Assembly (NCBI GenBank): GCA_944989445.1 | Contig: CALYLW010000011.1 | Span: 2,509,501-2,573,500 of the forward strand | Direction of reading: 5' to 3' | Source: Ampullaceana balthica | Lineage: Eukaryota > Mollusca > Gastropoda > Lymnaeidae | DNA: 64,000 bases | Part shown: positions 9,065-20,300 of the stretch, piece after piece | Numbering within the stretch: position 1 is the stretch's first letter | How the letters are laid out: each line of letters begins with the position of its first letter | Translations under genes and position numbers: made by a program | Notes under the pieces: generated by a model | What the model saw: the letters and a program-made list of their open reading frames with translations, nothing else | Told to the model about the DNA's origin: nothing | Database searches by the model: none

Positions 9065-12046
9065 GGAAGGATGCCAATTATATATAGATAATTGAGTGGT
9101 TGAATATATATTTATGTACACTGTATTGGTACATACAGTCATGATACAGTCCTTAAGGTCTGGCTGCTATAACTATAACATTAACATAATCAGAATTTAT
9201 GGACAAAAGTTTGGTCAATGGAAGTAGTTTTTAAATGAATTTTGGTTAAATTTGATATTTGTTTATAGTTTGAAAAATTAAACTTGCTAACTCTTTATCA
9301 ATTTGCAAAATTTGATGAAACATTGATTTTAACTATCCCTGTGAAAAGTTAGTTGTTTACTAAGCCTTAATGACTTGTTTCAAAGCAGCTCCAAATCTGA
9401 TGAGAGGTGGGTTTATTTGGCGTGATTATTATTGGGTTGTCCTTTAAAAAAAAATTTAATCCAAAAATATTTGTGTTGATAGGTAATTTTTAAAAAAAAC
9501 TCAGCAACAATCATTTTGTGTAATCCAGCTATAACAATTCATGAAAGCCAAGTTTTTGTCAGTGTTGTAAATTAGCTCCAAGCCATGTATTTTTCAATTT
9601 CTATAGATGTCTTTGTGAAGTAAACAAAAATATTTGAGTCATTTCTGGAGGGATCTTGACATTTGTATACCAAATATTAAAGTTCAAAATCAATGACTTC
9701 GTAAAAGTTGAAAATGGCTTTGCACACTTTTGAGGTGTATAAACTAATGGCACAGCATTGGGTTGTCACTCAGTGTTTTATAGTTGAAAAGATTATTAAT
9801 ACATAATATTTCCAGAAAATAATGTTTAGTTTGGCAACATAGGCATTTCAGCAAACACAGTGGGCAGGGCGCAATTCTAACCTAAAAGATAACATTTAAG
9901 ATAAAAAATGTGTGAATAGGTTAAACATTTACATGCATACCATTTCAGGTTGTTTTTTTTCTTTTTGTGTATGAAGGAAGAACATAGCTCACATTAATTC
10001 CGGTGTGATGACATTGTGAGTGCCGGCTAAAGGGAAAGAATTTTGCAGGAAAATTGACAAAGCGCAAACTATAATGGGAGTGGAAAGGAACTAGTGGCGC
10101 AAAATAAAATAAAAATGAAGAGGAGGGTGTGAAAGAGGACATCGCACTACACTGTGTTGTCCATCTGCAGGCCCATGGCAGCTTAAGCCCGAAGTTAAAC
10201 AACGTGATTTCTAACGTAAAATGCATCAACCATATTATAATTATATTAAAGAGGCTTAGAGCACTGGTAGTTCAGTGCATTTTACGACTATTGCAACAGC
10301 TTACAGAGTCAGCAAATGAAGTTACTTACTTCACTGAGGTAAGTTGCCTTAGCCTTAACAAGGAAACTCATGAGATGAGTCTTCTTTAAATTTGAGAACA
10401 GAGGAGGGAGGGGTAAGGGGGTGATCCCAAATGGCTCGATGACTAATGCACATCACTACGTAGCATACTATCAGTACTCTTACGTCATTACAAGGCTATG
10501 TGAATACAATATTTTCAGACTTCAAGACACTGAGTCACTAGGCCTACCCATTTATTTTGACCACTTCTTCAATGAAACTAGTTGAGCGGCAGTTCAATTT
10601 TTTGGCCTCAAAGATAAGTTCAAGAAGGTGACTGGAAAAGCTCAGATAATTTATGAAAGACTTGTTCTTGTGCTTCAACTTTATGAGGTTTTGATGGATG
10701 CTCAAGCTGACTATGTCTATGTGCTTTTGTATTATTTTTTTAATAAATATTTTTTAATTTATTTTTTTACGTATAATCACATTTGTGTGAGGAGCCCATC
10801 TCCACGATGAACTGTACCAAGAATTTGGTAATAATTATCTCTTCAAGCCATACCGAGGATCTTAGTTTCTTCCTCAAATAAGGTAAATATTGCCCGGCTA
10901 TCTAGGCCCTGTTAAGAGCTGCTGCCAGTGGCCTGCCAGGAGGAAAAGGAGGAAGATTATGACAGGATAGTCTTGTCTATCTTTCGAAACTGTTAATAAA
11001 GATTGAGAACATTTTATCAGTTTTTATTTTTTTAAATGTCTAAATCCAATTTTTCCGGATTATTTCATGCGGCCTGCAACGCCAAGACTCCACGTTTCAG
11101 ATCCCAACATTTAAAGTTTAAAGATTTGAAAGAAGTTGTACCTATTTATTTTGTATACGAATACATGAAGGCATGTAGCATCCGATGTAAACACGTTTCA
11201 AAATGGCTGCGCCCTATACCTTAATCCGGTCTGAATTATACTGTAGACTGTTGTGGTCGTGGTTTTGACAGGTAACTTCTTTTTGAATGGTAGTTCTTTT
11301 TATGGAAAATTATTTGTGAAAGGAAAAAACTAAGTGATAGAAACTTCAGTATAAAGAGCCTTGAATGTTAATGCAGAGGCTTAAACTAATTAAGATTTCA
11401 ATAAAAATAAGGTAAAAATAATTGCATCATCAATTTCATCGTCATCCATCATGAATGTCATGATGAATAATGATCATGAATGTCATTTCAATTCATTCAT
11501 TAGTAGTACATGTAGTAGTAGACAGTAGTACATGTAGTAGGAATCGATTAGGGTTTCTCAGAGTTAATCTGAGGGTTCGTTCATCATGAATTGACAGATA
11601 ATTATTCATAGTCATAGTCGCAACTCAAAATCAAAATAAGAGTAAGAGCAATTTTAATAAGCCTAATTATTATTATGAATTAATTTTTTGAGCTACTTCG
11701 TTTTTAGTTTTAGTCTGTTTTATTTTAGTTAATTTTAGATATGGCTTGCGTTATTCACACAGCTGTGGGAATATTGACTGTTTAGCGTTATTCACACAGT
11801 CACAGCTGTGGGCGTGGGAATATTGCCTAGCGTTATTTCCACAGTAAAAAAAAATTTTACACTTACAGTTAAACTGATTTTAAATTAGAAGCATATCATA
11901 TAAGCCATATACTAATCTAAAACTATAGGCAAAGGACTAACGACTAAAGGCTATATGAATTATATGTTGTTAGGCTAATACTAATAGTAGTAAAAGCCTT
12001 AGCTAATGACTATTGTCATTGCATGGAATTGGTATGTAGTATATAT
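9065..12046. other. No gene recognised (9.1-12.0 kb)
   Basis: Mostly AT-rich sequence. Around 11440-11560 there are short local repeats of 'catgaatgtcat' and 'agtacatgtagtag'. At 11740-11850 the phrase 'gcgttattcacacag..ctgtggg..gggaatatt' is partly duplicated. Open frames up to 94 codons show no recognisable family. Confidence 0.5.
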
Positions 12047-12048
12047 TA

Positions 12049-13458
12049 CAGTGGGATCCGCTTAAGTCGACGGCCTCGGGGTATGAAAAATGGCGCCGAG
12101 ATAACCGATCATCGAGTTTAACGAAAACCAATATGGCGGCAAAATATTAACATGCGCTTGAAAGTTCTTTATAATTATATACATGTGCGTTAATTAGTGA
12201 TGGGAGGATTAATCGGAATTGTATCGGAATATCGGGACCCTAATATTTCTTCACTCCTTCCTAAGGTTAAAACCATTCGTTTTTACAGACCATTTAAATA
12301 TAACCCAGGGTTCCCACTCAGTCGGGAATTCTTAAAATAATTTTCCTGGTCTTGAAAGTCGGGAAATAGTCTGGAAAAGTTATGACTAGTCTGGAATTTT
12401 TATATATATATATATATTTTTTTGCAGAAGTAAATGACTTTGATTACGTCTCTGTGGTCATGTTTCGATTCCATTATGTAATATAAAAAAAAGTTACCAG
12501 TTTATAATTGTCTGTGCATGCGTTAAAGGTCAAATTTTTTACCTCGCCTCATCCCATGGCGCGTTTGCATTGCCCGTCGAATTGACGAATTTTAAAAAAA
12601 TAAACATATCAATATGGTAATTTTAAGTTAAATGCTTTTGACGTGCAGGATATCTGTCACTATGAGACCGCACTCGAATTTCCTCCGTCAATCAAATGAT
12701 ACGTGTAGCTTGTAATATAAATAGTAACAAATGCGGCCTTGACCTTATCAGAATTCGACCTACAACATTGATGACGTGTATATTATATATATACTAGAAT
12801 ATTAAGAAAACGATTTTATTTTACCGTCAGACACGTGTTAGTCACAGTTACGTATCTTACTGGTAACAAAGCAACAACAAACTTTTAAAAGGATAATAAT
12901 AATTTTTTATTTAATTATATAAAAACCACCGTCGATTCTCGATACAAACCTTTATTTTCTTTTCTAAAGATATATTATAAAAAAAAATGATTAATGCATC
13001 AGAAAATGAGTTAAGTTTAATAATAATGTAACATGCACAGCGAAATGATGACGGATTAAAGACCACTGACACGATTTTCGAGTACCTCTGGTGAAAACAT
13101 ACTCATTCACACACGGAATCAAATTAAAAGTAAAAACATCCGGTAATTTTTATTGAAATCTCGTAGAATAACACAATAGCCGGAAGTCTCGAACAAAGCG
13201 AGATGTCAGCACTGTTTTGAACTAAAAATGCCAAAGTGCATTGCTAGGCGAACAGACGGGGATCGAGGTAACTGACATTAAGTTGCAAATTTGGCACTCT
13301 TTTGTGCTCGAAATATTAGGGCTTGGCGACTTTAAAAAATCGAATTAACCGATGAAAAAAATGCAAAGACAAAGAGAGAATTTAGCGGTTCCAAAAAAAA
13401 GCGTTGACTTAATAGAGCTGACGATTTAACCAGGGCTTGAGTTAAGTGGGTCCCACTA
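12049..13458. mobile_element. pogo/Tigger-like DNA element, 1.4 kb, TA flanks
   Basis: The left end CAGTGGGATCCGCTTAAGTC and right end GAGTTAAGTGGGTCCCACT are imperfect inverted repeats. The flanks are TA (12047-12048) and, allowing one G-to-A change at the last base, TA (13459-13460). Subterminal 'gataaccgatcatcgagttta' and 'tcgaattaaccgatg' are typical of Tigger-type ends. No transposase frame survives, so it is non-autonomous or decayed. Confidence 0.7.
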
Positions 13459-13460
13459 TA

Positions 13461-14234
13461 TATAGGCTTATTAATATAGCCTATACATTAACATCATTAT
13501 GATTATTCATTATCATAATGATTATCAAAATAATTTCCCAGAAGAATGGGTGTATTTAAAGTATTACTAATAGTTTTAATAATTAATTGTTTTTTACCTC
13601 TCTTTGTGTTAAACCTTTGAGAAAACATATTCTATTACTGGTATGTAACATGTAGGCTAGTTATTACGTCTAATCTTAGTACCGGTCATTTTGCTATCTA
13701 TTGAAGTCAGTCATTTTATGACTTGACATTTTCTAGCCACCCTTCCCCTTCCGTATGATCATGAAATATATTTCTATGTTAATGATATCTAATTTCTTAT
13801 TACTGCTAATTACTTATATAGCATTGCTTATTGACATCTATTGTTGTGGAGGGCGGAGGGTATACGAATGATTAAAATGTCATTTTAAATGTCTTTCAAG
13901 TGAATGGAATCTTATGTTTTTATAAATTTTAACAAGAACCTGAGTGGACCTGCATACCATTAATCATTAATACCATGGATTTAGCTGTTATAAACTATTA
14001 TTAACTGTTTCAGTGCCTTTAACTTTGTATTTTCTATATATTATGAAGTACATCTATTAACTTGCATTCATGATGGAAAGAATTTTACTATGGTTGGACC
14101 AAACTCTGTACTAATTCAAAGTAGGCTTATTATTATTCTTCCCAAAAGCCATTTAAGTTAATTAAAGCATGCAAAAGCGTAAGACTGTATAGAATAAGAG
14201 GGAGAGTCTTAAACAAAATTTATATTTCCTGTAT
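13461..14234. other. No gene recognised (13.5-14.2 kb)
   Basis: AT-rich sequence without coding signal. A local inverted pair 'aacatcattatgatta' and 'tattcattatcataatgatta' lies at about 13490-13525. Confidence 0.5.
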
Positions 14235-15154
14235 CAGATTCCCAATCTTTTTCAGGTGGCGCCCCATTTTTATAAAAGCCAGGTTACCCGCAACCATGAC
14301 ACATTTGAAAAAAGACATTATTAAAAAGGTAATTTTAAAAGAAAATAGTGTTAGTAGTTTTTTATTTTAATTTTACTTTAAACTATGTTTAATAATTTAT
14401 TTAATGCAATGGTTGAAATTGCAAACCAGCCCCAAAATTAGTGGTTGATTTTTTATGAACACCAGCCTCATGTCATTCTCAAAATTTAATTGATATTTTA
14501 CTTTTGTTTTTAAATGAAGAAGACTAGAAAAGATACACTCTCTCAGAGGAAGTAGAGACAAATGGAACTAAAACTTGAAAGCCAAGAGTCGTCACATTTT
14601 TGTATGAATGATTCATGCCAAACCAGAATTGTGTGAGCAATTTTTCATTAAAAAAGTTGCATCCCAAGAAATTTTTCTGCAAATTCAAGAATTCATCTTG
14701 TAATTCATCTGGAATGCTGGCTTCATCAAAGGAAGCAATGAATGGATTTCGTGTCACTTTAGTTTCTTCTTCTTTCAGCCCAGTAATGTCCTCTTTCAAA
14801 TTTTTGGTTAAAATGCCCCAAGATATTCATAAAATGCTATATTTTTTTTACTTTTCCTCAAGTTTCAGGTTATGCCTGTTTTGTTATTCTAATATATCTG
14901 CTAGATATGCTACTCTTTTCAACTGTGATTTGTTGTTAAAATATACCAAAAGGTCATGTTTCCCTTCCACTTCCAGGAACAACTAGATTTCATCTTTCAA
15001 TTGAAAGACACGATTCTCAACTTCTAGATTTCATTAAAACTAAAAAATTGCTTTATAGTGAATGATTCTTTTAATTTACGGTATAAGTTTTCGACCCTTG
15101 AGAAAACCTTTCGCCACCCCCAACTTGGGATGGCGACCCATAGGTTGGGAACTG
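14235..15154 (-). mobile_element. hAT element relic with transposase C-terminus on the minus strand
   Basis: The ends CAGATTCCCAATCT (left) and AGGTTGGGAACTG (right) are inverted repeats of the CAGTTCCCAACCT type. Subterminal 'ggtggcgcccca' and 'gggatggcgaccca' also pair. On the minus strand 14799-14524 encodes about 91 residues matching the end of hAT/ZBED-type transposases: FDEASIPDELQDEFLNLQ, then LLTQFWFGMNHSYKNV, then LGFQVLVPFVSTSSERV. No clean 8-bp duplication is visible. Decayed. Confidence 0.7.
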
Positions 15155-15363
15155 GTGTCATATATCATGTGAAACTTGTTGTGTTTTATTTTGCATGCAG
15201 AATTTCTCCTGAAAATGTGATATAGTTATTTTTAAAAACAGGCGGCAGTGTAGCCATGTAGATATCTGACTGACGCCACGCAGCAGCTTAGAATTAAACA
15301 ATTTTTTTGTTGTCCAATAACCTTTTGTCGAGGTCGTAGGGGGTTCTAATGTTTCCATTAGTA

Positions 15364-15530
15364 GGCCTTGGCGGCGCCCATCTCTCTCCAGGTCAGCGGA
15401 GGACTTTCTTAGCGTTAGTCACTCATCAACATTTTTATAGTGGCTTTAACGTGGGCTAGATCCAACGCCCCTCAGCTTGTGAGGCGAGCGCACTATTGAT
15501 TTCGCTATCCAGCCGCCAGAATTACAGCGC
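15364..15530 (-). repeat. Possible degenerate tRNA-derived SINE head
   Basis: On the minus strand the segment reads like a decayed tRNA: 'ggcggctggatagcgaa', 'gtgcgctcgcctcacaagctgagg', then 'gttggatctagccc' in place of a B box. The match to the intact SINE heads at 32.9 and 55.1 kb is weak. Confidence 0.3.
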
Positions 15531-15569
15531 AGCAAATTTTGACAAAATATAATATCTTTTGTGGGATGT

Positions 15570-15740
15570 AAACTTTTGAACGACATCAAGAGAATTGGCC
15601 ATGAATGGAAGATCCTGGAGAAGCTGGCCCAGGATAGAGATGCCTGGAGGTCTCTCGTAGGTGGCCTATGCCCTTGGAGGAATCGCAGACGCCGACGATG
15701 ATCGGTAGATGCCCCTCATGGACGAGAAGGCTCAACAAAA
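15570..15740 (+). pseudogene. LINE C-terminal fragment
   Basis: The frame at about 15578-15706 reads DIKRIGHEWKILEKLAQDR followed by DAWRSLVGGLCPWRNRRR and a stop. This is the characteristic C-terminal tail of LINE-encoded proteins (DIK..G..W..LE.LAQDRD.WR.LV.GLCP). The downstream 3' UTR ('gatgcccctcatggacgagaaggctcaac') matches the inverted fragment at 45487-45800, so both derive from one LINE family. Confidence 0.75.
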
Positions 15741-16289
15741 CAAACTTTTGAACAAAAAATTGATGCTGTGCAACTTTGAACTCGAGTTTATTATTTTGCA
15801 CATGGACCAACAAACATTTGCTGTAGGTACAATAGGCGAAAATAGGGTCAAACATTTTCTGAGTAAATAAATACTTTTTGTACGGGTAATAGATGACATT
15901 TTTTTTTAAAATCACCCTAATTCAGAAAACTAAGAAGAGCATTAAATTATATTTTTACCAAAACCTGTATGCAACGAAGCCAATTCAACTTCATTTGTCT
16001 GTTGTACAGATTTTAGGAATGTTAAAAGTACACACACCTACAGTAATTAGTATGGTTTTTCCAAGGATTGGTCTGCTTGAAGTTACCTTTTACCAAATGT
16101 TGGATCTGTAACTAATTTATACTTAAAATAATTATAAATTGTACTGTATCTATAGCTATTAGTTACTTCGGCAGTAAACCATTATTACTAAATGTTATGT
16201 TACATTATTGTTTCTGTAATAGTCTAAGCAGAAACAGCAGTGTTAGTAATTAATGTTTTTTAAATTTCTATTAGATAATTAAATATATA

Positions 16290-16786
16290 CAGTCGGAGCT
16301 CGCTAAGTCAAACTTCCATAAGTTGAAAACTTCTCTATATCGAATTAATTGTTAGGTTTCGGCCAAATTCCATAAGACTAAAGTATTCTAGATCTCCTTA
16401 ACTCGCAGATTTTTGGCTTCCAACCTCCCTTAGTCGAATTTTCCAAGGCTATGGGGTGACATTTCAGAACACTTTTTAAAAAGAAAAATCTTACTTTCCC
16501 CATCCCACTGTCAAGGGAGTATAGTGGGGGAGAGGAGGGAAGTTGTCTCCTCTCACGGGCCTGTGTCAGTATGTCAAAGCAAGTTGGCTTCCTTCCATAT
16601 GAAACATCAGACACCGCCTCTCTTTCCTGTCAAGCCTTCTAGCTGGTATGGCTGCCCCCCCCCTTCTCAATATCAACATTGTCCTAGATTTATCTGCGCC
16701 TAATACGCCATTTTCCCTAACTCGAAAACTCCGTAAGTCAATTTTTTTTCGGGTCCCTTTGAGCTCCACTTAGAGAGGTCCGACTG
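16290..16786. mobile_element. pogo/Tigger-like MITE, 497 bp, TA target duplication
   Basis: Ends CAGTCGGAGCTCGCTAAGTC and GAGAGGTCCGACTG form inverted repeats, with exact TA flanks (16288-16289 and 16787-16788). Subterminal 'ccataagttgaaaa' and 'cgaaaactccgtaagtc' repeat in inverted order. Non-coding. A typical non-autonomous pogo-type element lying 0.5 kb upstream of ABCB10. Confidence 0.85.
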
Positions 16787-17348
16787 TATGTGTATTTAGC
16801 ATATGTTCTAAAACTGCATTTTTTTTTCTTTGTTGTATAATTAGGTCTATATGTTATTCAGGGTTTATACCGTTATGATCATATATTTTAGTTGTTTTTT
16901 TTTCATTTGTTATTTTACTCCCACTCCAAACTTATAATCACTCTTGTTTACATTACAAAATGAAATATTAAGATTGTTAGATTGAGTCTACTAGCTAGGT
17001 AATCAAAAAAAGAAGGAAACTTTTGCATACATTCAAAACTTTTAAGGTTAAATGAAAAAGTTATAAAGTCTTAATGCTTTTGTAAGTCTTAATGCTTTTG
17101 TTCAAACTTTCACTTCGTTCACAATTTTTCATTCTGTTTTACAGGTGTTTTTGTAAGGGGTTGTTGGCTTGGGACTGTCTTTACGAATTATGTTACGGGT
17201 ATTGATTGCAAATAATTTAGACTTAAAATATTATTTTTTAAACTATTCTTTTATCTACAGATACTAAATTGACTGGTGAAAATAAGAGTCATTGGAAACT
17301 GACTTAAAAATCCTTATTGAATTTGAAGAATAGTCAAGCATCATAATC

Positions 17349-20300
17349 ATGGCCATACTATTGTCATGTCAGCGATTAAGTCAAATACCAAGTTTTAGTC
17401 CAAAACTGTGCAGGAGTTTACTGAAATCAAGTAGTGGATACAAAAATATAAAAACTAGTCTCACTGACAGTTTTTTAATAAACCGATTTGAAAATTATTC
17501 CAAACAAAATAGAAACCATTCAAGAACCTATCATACACTGTCAAAGCTGAAAAACAGACAATTGATTGATGAGGTTTTACAGGGACCATCTTGGCTCTCA
17601 AGGCAAATTGTTAGATCTTGTCGGAGAAATGAGAACACAACACTTAAAAAACCAGCTAACAAGCTAACTGAGGATGGAAAAGCCCCCCGTCGATCACTAC
17701 CAAAGCCAGTAGATATCAGAAGACTTTTAGGTCTGGCAAAGCCAGAAAGATGGAAACTTGCAGGTTGTTTATAATGTTTGGCTCATTGTATAATACTGTT
17801 TGGCTGTTATTTAGATAATTTAAAAAGGTTATGATTCTGAAAATGATCATCAATATAAATAAATGCTAAATCTATTATAAATATTATAAAGCCTCTTACA
17901 AAGTATATAAATCAGGACAGTGCTTCTCAAACTTTTCAAAACATTTTTTTTTACATTTAAAACTTCTTAAACGTTTCACCTTTTGGGGAATCTGTAACTT
18001 GGGATGGATGAATACTTTGAGAAGCACTGGACAAAGGTACACAGTTGACCTGATACTGTGAGCAAAACTGGACAAATTTACACAGTTGACATGATACTGT
18101 GAACAAAACTTGACAAAGGTACACAATTTACCTGATACTGTGAGCAAAACTGGACAAAGGTACACAGTTGACCTGATACTGTGAACAAAACTTGACAAAG
18201 GTACACAATTTACCTGATACTGTGAGCAAAACTGGACAAAGGTACACAGTTGACCTGATACTGTGAACAAAACTTGACAAAGGTACACAATTTACCTGAT
18301 ACTGTGAGCAAAACTGGACAAATTTACACAGTTGACATGATACTGTGAACAAAACTTGACAAAGGTACACAATTTACCTGATACTGTGAGCAAAACTGGA
18401 CAAAGGTACACAGTTGACCTGATACTGTGAACAAAACTTGACAAAGGTACACAATTTACCTGATACTGTGAGCAAAACTGGACAAAGGTACACAGTTGAC
18501 CTGATACTGTGAACAAAACTTGACAAAGGTACACAATTTACCTGATACTGTGAGCAAAACTGGACAAAGGTACACAGTTGACCTGATACTGTGAACAAAA
18601 CTTGACAAAGGTACACAATTTACCTGATACTGTGAGCAAAAAATAGTTTGTTAATTTAACTATACATTTCCTAAAGTATTTCTTATGAAGCAAATTAAAT
18701 GGCTTTAGTGAATGTACTTTCTAATGTGAAATCAATCTTAAACTTCAATTATAATCTGCTTTCAAACGTGCAGTTCAATTTTTGTTTTGATTTTTCAGGG
18801 GCTATATGCTGTTTAGTTATATCAAGTGCTGTAACTCTTTCAGTACCATTTTTCATTGGAAAAATCATTGATCTCATTTACACATCAGAGAAAGAGAATA
18901 TGATGTCAACATTGAGGACTTTCTGTGCAAGCTTATTTGTTATCTTCATTATTGGTGGCCTTGCCAACTTTGGCAGAGTGTACATTTTGCAGAGTGCCAG
19001 TCAGAGGATTGTTAAGCGATTAAGAGAAAAACTGTTTACCAGGATCATGCACCAAGAGGTTGGTTTCTTTGACAAGACCAAAACTGGTGAGTTGATCAAC
19101 AGACTAGCAGTGGACACACAGGTTGTAGCCCAGTCTATGTCACAGAACATCTCTGATGGATTTCGCTCTATTTTACAAGCAATTACAGGAATTGGCATGA
19201 TGGTTAGCATACTCTTTCATTGAAATATATTTCCTCTCATTTTGTTGCCTTTCTCACAAGTAGTTCTTAATAAATGATATTGTAGTTTATGCTTGTTAAC
19301 AATTATAAACTAGTGTGCATTCAAATTTCAAGCCTCAAAGGGAGAAAATAATGGGAAAGTAAACTATTCCAAAATAAAAAAAGGTTAATTGGGCTCAGGC
19401 TGTTTTTTTTAAATGGCTCATTTTTTAAATATATTTTTTTGATTTATGAATTCCAGACCTTCATATCAGCCAAGTTAACTCTGATTTCAATGGGCATTGT
19501 ACCACCAGTTGCAATAGGTTCCATTATATATGGTCGTTACCTAAGGAAAATCACAAAGCAAGTTCAGAATTCCCTTGCTGATGCCACACAGGTAAACTTA
19601 AGAGTGGCTACTTAATTCTGAAAAATATATATTCTTTGTCTTCTTTGAAAATTTGAATTTGTATTTTTTGAAAAGGGAAAATTAGATTGACCAAGTTGTT
19701 TTTATTGGCCTCAAAACCATTCAAGGTTTACCCATTTCAAAAAAATTAAAATCATTTTCATTTACCATATTAATTATTTCCCCCAGGTTGCTGAGGAGAG
19801 AATTGCCACAATAAGAACTGTTCGTGCATTTGCACATGAACCAAAAGAATGCCAAGCCTACACTGATGGTGTTGAAAAAGTTCTTCAGCTGTCCTATAAG
19901 GAGTCCTTAGCTCGTGCCATGTTCTGGGGTTTCGTAAGTATTCATTAGTAGTAAGGATCAAAATAAAACTTTAAAATTCCCACAACTTATTTCCTTGTAT
20001 AACAACTATTCTCCTAAAACTGTAAAGGATGTTACAAAAACACTGTTAAAATTTTTTTTTAAAGCAATAAAGTCAATTTTCCTTATTTAATAATTTAAAA
20101 GCAGATATTGATTAACAAAATATTTCATCAAAGAAATAGAATTAAGAATATATTTATATATTACTTTACAGACAGGGTTTTCTGGAAATGTGATAATAAT
20201 CTCTGTGTTTTACTTTGGGGGCCAAATGATGGCAGAGTCCAACATCTCAATGGGAGACTTAACTGCATTCTTGTTGTATGCAGCTTATGTTGGTGCTTCT

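Larger units (their letters stand above)
17764..18798 (+). other. ABCB10 intron 1, carrying a MITE and a minisatellite
   Basis: The donor is gcag|gttgtt and the acceptor gatttttcag|gg. Most of the intron is a small MITE (17918-18029) followed directly by a 41-bp-unit tandem array (18024-18638). The four long minus-strand frames here are products of the array, not genes. Confidence 0.9.

Noticed and set aside
10129..10389. An 86-codon plus-strand frame as a small gene
   Set aside because: No family resemblance, no splice or start context, and an overlapping frame of similar length on the other strand.
14615..14986. A 123-codon plus-strand frame
   Set aside because: It overlaps the opposite-strand hAT transposase C-terminus, which has a clear family match.
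17896..18616. Four long minus-strand frames rich in Cys/Val/Ser repeats, looking like a repetitive protein
   Set aside because: They lie entirely in the 41-bp minisatellite of ABCB10 intron 1. Absence of stops follows from the unit sequence cycling through all three frames.
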